Origin: Thiolapillus brandeum
GTDB lineage: Bacteria; Pseudomonadota; Gammaproteobacteria; Chromatiales; Chromatiaceae
Assembly (NCBI RefSeq): GCF_000828615.1
Contig: NZ_AP012273.1
Location: 2,294,001 to 2,358,000, forward strand
Length of the DNA: 64,000 bases
Reading direction: 5' to 3'
A program made the translations under genes and the position numbers. How positions within the stretch are numbered: position 1 is the first letter of the stretch; every line of letters starts with the position of its first letter. Below the pieces are notes generated by a model. That model made no database searches. It saw only the letters and a program-made list of their open reading frames with translations, and was not told the origin of the DNA. Below are positions 61,493 through 64,000 of the stretch, piece by piece.

Positions 61493-61885
61493 CTAACCAC
61501 CATCAACAGCAGCCATTACCCGTTGTAGTTTCTCCCGTACCGTATTCGCCAGGGTTTTCACTTCTTCCTTCTCTACCAGGGTGAGTACTGCCGCAGGATC
61601 CATGAAAGAGACGACGACATGGCCATCTTCATCTTCCCTCACCACAACATTGCAGGGCAGCAGCAGCCCGATATCCGGTTCGGCTTGCAATGCCTGATTG
61701 GCAAGGGGCGGATTACAGGCGCCGAGAATACGGTACGGCCGATAGTCCGCATCCAATTTAGCTTTTAGCGTGGCCTTGATATCGATCTCGGTCAGCACGC
61801 CAAAACCTTCCACCTTCAGCGCTTCGATCACCTTTTTTTCTACAGCTTCGAACTCACCCTGTACGCGGGTTGAAAAATAATACAT
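61493..61885 (-). CDS. DUF302-domain protein
   Basis: 130 residues. DUF302 fold: [36 protein letters not shown] at the start, [32 protein letters not shown] in the middle. Family function is unsettled; it is frequent next to cytochromes and metal-response genes. GAGGAAG lies before the ATG at 61885, which supports this start over the longer frame to 61963 that overlaps the cytochrome gene. Confidence 0.85.
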   Translation of the reverse strand: MYYFSTRVQGEFEAVEKKVIEALKVEGFGVLTEIDIKATLKAKLDADYRPYRILGACNPPLANQALQAEPDIGLLLPCNVVVREDEDGHVVVSFMDPAAVLTLVEKEEVKTLANTVREKLQRVMAAVDGG

Positions 61886-61896
61886 GGTAGCTTCCT

Positions 61897-62406
61897 CTAT
61901 GATTTGGACTTCATATGTTTCTGGTTGATTTGCATCCAGGTCGTATAGATCTGATCCGGCCAATGTGATTGTACCCAGGCAAGGATATCGTTGATCTGAT
62001 CGATCGTCAGTTTGTCTTTGAACGCGGGCATACTACCTCCCATGGGGATGCCGCCATTGCGCACGATCTGTTGCAACAGGGGCATGGGGTGATGCCAGGC
62101 ATGGGCGGTACCATTCAACGGAGGTGGCGGCAGCTTGCCTTCCGCATTGGTCTGCTTCCAGTCAGGAGCGCCGGAAGCATCCGGCTTGTGGCATTCGGCA
62201 CAGTTTGCCTGAAACAGTTTGTTACCTCGGGCAACCTGTGCTTCGTCATACCATCGAGGCGCCACCTGCATCTTCGGCACCGGATGCAAGGCGGCTGACA
62301 GCTTGGGTTTTGAATCTGCTGCGGCGGGCGTTTTCTGTTCGGAACAGGCAGCAATCACCAGCATCAAGGGCGTAATCAGCAGCAATGGAAATCGTGTGTT
62401 TTTCAT
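61897..62406 (-). CDS. Lipoprotein cytochrome c
   Basis: 169 residues. Lipoprotein signal with Cys21 (LVIAAC), heme motif CAECH (Cys69, Cys72, His73), methionine ligand likely in GGSMPAFKD. Probably bound to the outer face of the inner membrane or to the outer membrane. GGAGAA lies before the ATG. Between the P-II-like and DUF302 genes, so part of the cusA operon end. Confidence 0.88.
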   Translation of the reverse strand: MKNTRFPLLLITPLMLVIAACSEQKTPAAADSKPKLSAALHPVPKMQVAPRWYDEAQVARGNKLFQANCAECHKPDASGAPDWKQTNAEGKLPPPPLNGTAHAWHHPMPLLQQIVRNGGIPMGGSMPAFKDKLTIDQINDILAWVQSHWPDQIYTTWMQINQKHMKSKS

Positions 62407-62424
62407 AAAATCAGTTCTCCTTTT

Positions 62425-62751
62425 TCAGCAGGCATCTTCTCTACAGCGTTCTTTGGTGCGAATGTGATAGACAGCCGTCACCGGTGAGATGGCGACGAGC
62501 CCATCACCTTCCAGACCTGTATGCGCCACATTCATGATTTTTTCCGCGACGGATTCTGCCATCGCCTCGGGAATAAAAATCTCGATACGTACATGACTGA
62601 CCATCCAGTCATTGCGATAGAAGTCCGCATAGTCACCATAACCTTTGACATGACCGATACTCATACCGGGCATACCTTCGGCATGCAGCAGATCTTCTAT
62701 CGCTGATACCGCAGCTGGCCTGACGATGGCGGTAATTTTTGCAAAGCTCAT
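62425..62751 (-). CDS. P-II-like protein linked to a CusA efflux pump
   Basis: 108 residues. P-II fold (FAKITAIVRPAAVSAIEDLLHAEGMPGMSIGHVKGYGD) with a short T-loop lacking the uridylylated tyrosine region, and a cysteine-bearing C-terminus (ERCREDAC). Its start codon is 1 base after the cusA stop, so the two are tightly coupled. Likely senses metal or pump state rather than nitrogen; this is inference from context. Confidence 0.85.
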   Translation of the reverse strand: MSFAKITAIVRPAAVSAIEDLLHAEGMPGMSIGHVKGYGDYADFYRNDWMVSHVRIEIFIPEAMAESVAEKIMNVAHTGLEGDGLVAISPVTAVYHIRTKERCREDAC

Positions 62752-62752
62752 A

Positions 62753-64000
62753 TCAAACCTCCTCTGATTCGTTGGGTGAATTGTTGCTGGTCCTGGGAAG
62801 ACCTCGTTGCTTCCAGATCAGAAATACCGCTGGAAGGACGATGAGCGTCAGAATGGTCGCACTTACCATGCCACCGATCATGGGGGCGGCAATACGGCGC
62901 ATTACCTCCGAGCCGGTGCCGCCACCGAGCATGATGGGCAGCAGACCGGCGATGATGGCCGCCACGGTCATCATGATGGGGCGAACCCGCAGCAATGCCC
63001 CTTCGATCACCGCATTGCGCACGTCTTCCCGCGTCAGTTTCCTGCTCTGATGAGCTGCCCGATCGGTGAGTTGGCGCAAAGCCTGGTTGAGATATACGAG
63101 CATCACTACACCGATTTCCACGGACACGCCCGACAGTGCGATGAACCCGACGCCGACGGCAACCGACATGTTGTAGTCCAGCAAATACAGAAGCCAAATA
63201 CCTCCGACCAATGCCAGAGGAAGCGTACCCAGAATAATCAGCACTTCAGTAATGTTGCGGAAGTTCAGATACAGCAACAACACGATTATTACGACGGTCA
63301 CAGGTACGACGGTAGTGAGCTTCTCCTTGGCACGCACCATATATTCATACTGACCGGACCAGGAAATGGAATAACCCGGCGGCAGTTTCAGCTGTTCTGC
63401 CACTATGCGCTGCGCATCCACCACATAGGAACCCAGATCCCGCCCCTGAATGTCGATATAGGTCCAACCGTTTAGCCGGGCATTCTCGGTCTTGATCATA
63501 CCCGGGCCGGTTTCCACTCGCACATCGGCCACTTCCACCAAAGGAATATGTGCTCCTGCCGGAGTGACAATGGGCAGGTTGCGGATCCTTTCCAGGGAGT
63601 TGCGAATCTCCCTCGGATAACGCACATTCACCGGGTAGCGCTCCAGACCTTCAACCGATTGGGTCACCCGCATGCCCCCCAGGGCAGTACGCACTACTTC
63701 CTGAACATCAGCAATGTTCAGGCCAAAGCGGGCGGCAGCCTTGCGGTCGATGTCCACCGTGACATAACGGCCACCGGCTACCCGCTCGGAATAGACCGAC
63801 ACCGTACCCGGCACTTTCTGTATCACCTCTTCGAGTTGCTTCCCGACTTTCTGTATCACCTCCAGATCAGGCCCGGCGACCTTGACTCCCACGGGTGTCT
63901 TGATGCCCGTGGCCAACATGTCGATACGGTTTTTTATGGGCATTACCCAGGCGTTGGTCAGCCCCGGAAACTTCACCAGACCGTTCAGCTCCTTTTTGAG
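62753..64000 (-). CDS. cusA: CusA/CzcA-family heavy-metal RND efflux pump (5' part beyond window)
   Basis: C-terminal 415 residues visible; open at the right edge. Resistance-nodulation-division transporter that exports Cu(I)/Ag(I) or similar ions with a membrane-fusion and an outer-membrane partner. Visible: periplasmic region with VRYPREIRNSLERIRNLPI, then membrane helices from VPVTVVIIVLLLYLNF to MVSATILTLIVLPAVFLIWKQRG, and the family motif GGIWLLYLLDYNMSVAVGVGFIALSGVSVEIGVVMLVYL. CusA naming over CzcA rests on the methionine-rich segments seen and is moderate. Confidence 0.92.
   Translation of the reverse strand, partial: LKKELNGLVKFPGLTNAWVMPIKNRIDMLATGIKTPVGVKVAGPDLEVIQKVGKQLEEVIQKVPGTVSVYSERVAGGRYVTVDIDRKAAARFGLNIADVQEVVRTALGGMRVTQSVEGLERYPVNVRYPREIRNSLERIRNLPIVTPAGAHIPLVEVADVRVETGPGMIKTENARLNGWTYIDIQGRDLGSYVVDAQRIVAEQLKLPPGYSISWSGQYEYMVRAKEKLTTVVPVTVVIIVLLLYLNFRNITEVLIILGTLPLALVGGIWLLYLLDYNMSVAVGVGFIALSGVSVEIGVVMLVYLNQALRQLTDRAAHQSRKLTREDVRNAVIEGALLRVRPIMMTVAAIIAGLLPIMLGGGTGSEVMRRIAAPMIGGMVSATILTLIVLPAVFLIWKQRGLPRTSNNSPNESEEV

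Overview
The window is chromosomal DNA of a gammaproteobacterium. The sequence is GC-rich, has dense operons and several short gene overlaps, and keeps gene neighbourhoods known from Escherichia coli (queG / nnr-tsaE-amiB; dapA-bamC divergent from gcvR-bcp) and from Pseudomonas aeruginosa (ihfB-rpsA-cmk-aroA-tyrA-hisC-pheA-serC-gyrA-mtnA-mtaD-ubiG-mupP-SDR). A flavocytochrome-c-like diheme cytochrome, several other small c-type cytochromes, and a full nitric oxide reductase cluster suggest a respiratory, possibly sulfur-oxidising and denitrifying organism. The genus cannot be fixed from the sequence alone.

Layout. 1-12.3 kb: housekeeping genes: a cytochrome c, amiB, tsaE, nnr, queG, a metallo-beta-lactamase-fold hydrolase, bamC, dapA, gcvR, bcp, a PIN-PhoH ATPase, a degenerate EAL protein, a Crp/Fnr regulator and a small membrane protein. 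12.3-18.7 kb: ihfB, rpsA, cmk, aroA, tyrA, hisC, all on the minus strand. 18.8-28.4 kb: a plus-strand island with an entericidin-like lipoprotein and a chemotaxis operon (cheA, cheW, a large PAS/CZB chemoreceptor, a STAS protein, cheR, cheB, cheY and an unknown protein). It splits an otherwise conserved block, which resumes at 28.5 kb with pheA, serA, serC, gyrA and mtnA, then mtaD, ubiG, mupP-type phosphatase and SDR on the plus strand. 39.5-41.7 kb: small lipoproteins, a DUF2007 protein and cca.

41.7-50.2 kb: nitric oxide respiration. A Dnr-like regulator is divergent from norC-norB-norE-norF-norQ, a DUF4870-like membrane protein, a CcoG/NapH-like ferredoxin, norD and a cytochrome c. TTGAC-N4-RTCAA palindromes precede both norC and the cytochrome. 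50.4-55.4 kb: hrpB, mltF, tadA, rhodanese. 55.6-59.2 kb: a TPR-GGDEF diguanylate cyclase gene broken inside its GGDEF domain by a compound insertion, made of a 276-bp palindromic element with an IS110/IS1111-type element sitting at its tip. 59.4-64 kb: metal resistance: merA behind a MerR-type operator, then a minus-strand cusA (cut by the window edge), P-II-like protein, cytochrome c lipoprotein and DUF302 protein.

Non-coding structure is the most unusual part. It includes a three-copy family of about 165-bp multi-hairpin repeats (rpsA leader, upstream of cheA, between cheW and the receptor), with paired base changes that preserve a stem; a 160-bp palindromic MITE with a 6-bp target duplication at the stop codon of the nor-linked cytochrome; a 166-bp inverted-repeat element whose right end abuts a sigma-28-like promoter for cheA; and the palindrome/IS1111 compound, whose 3' non-coding end is a candidate guide RNA region.
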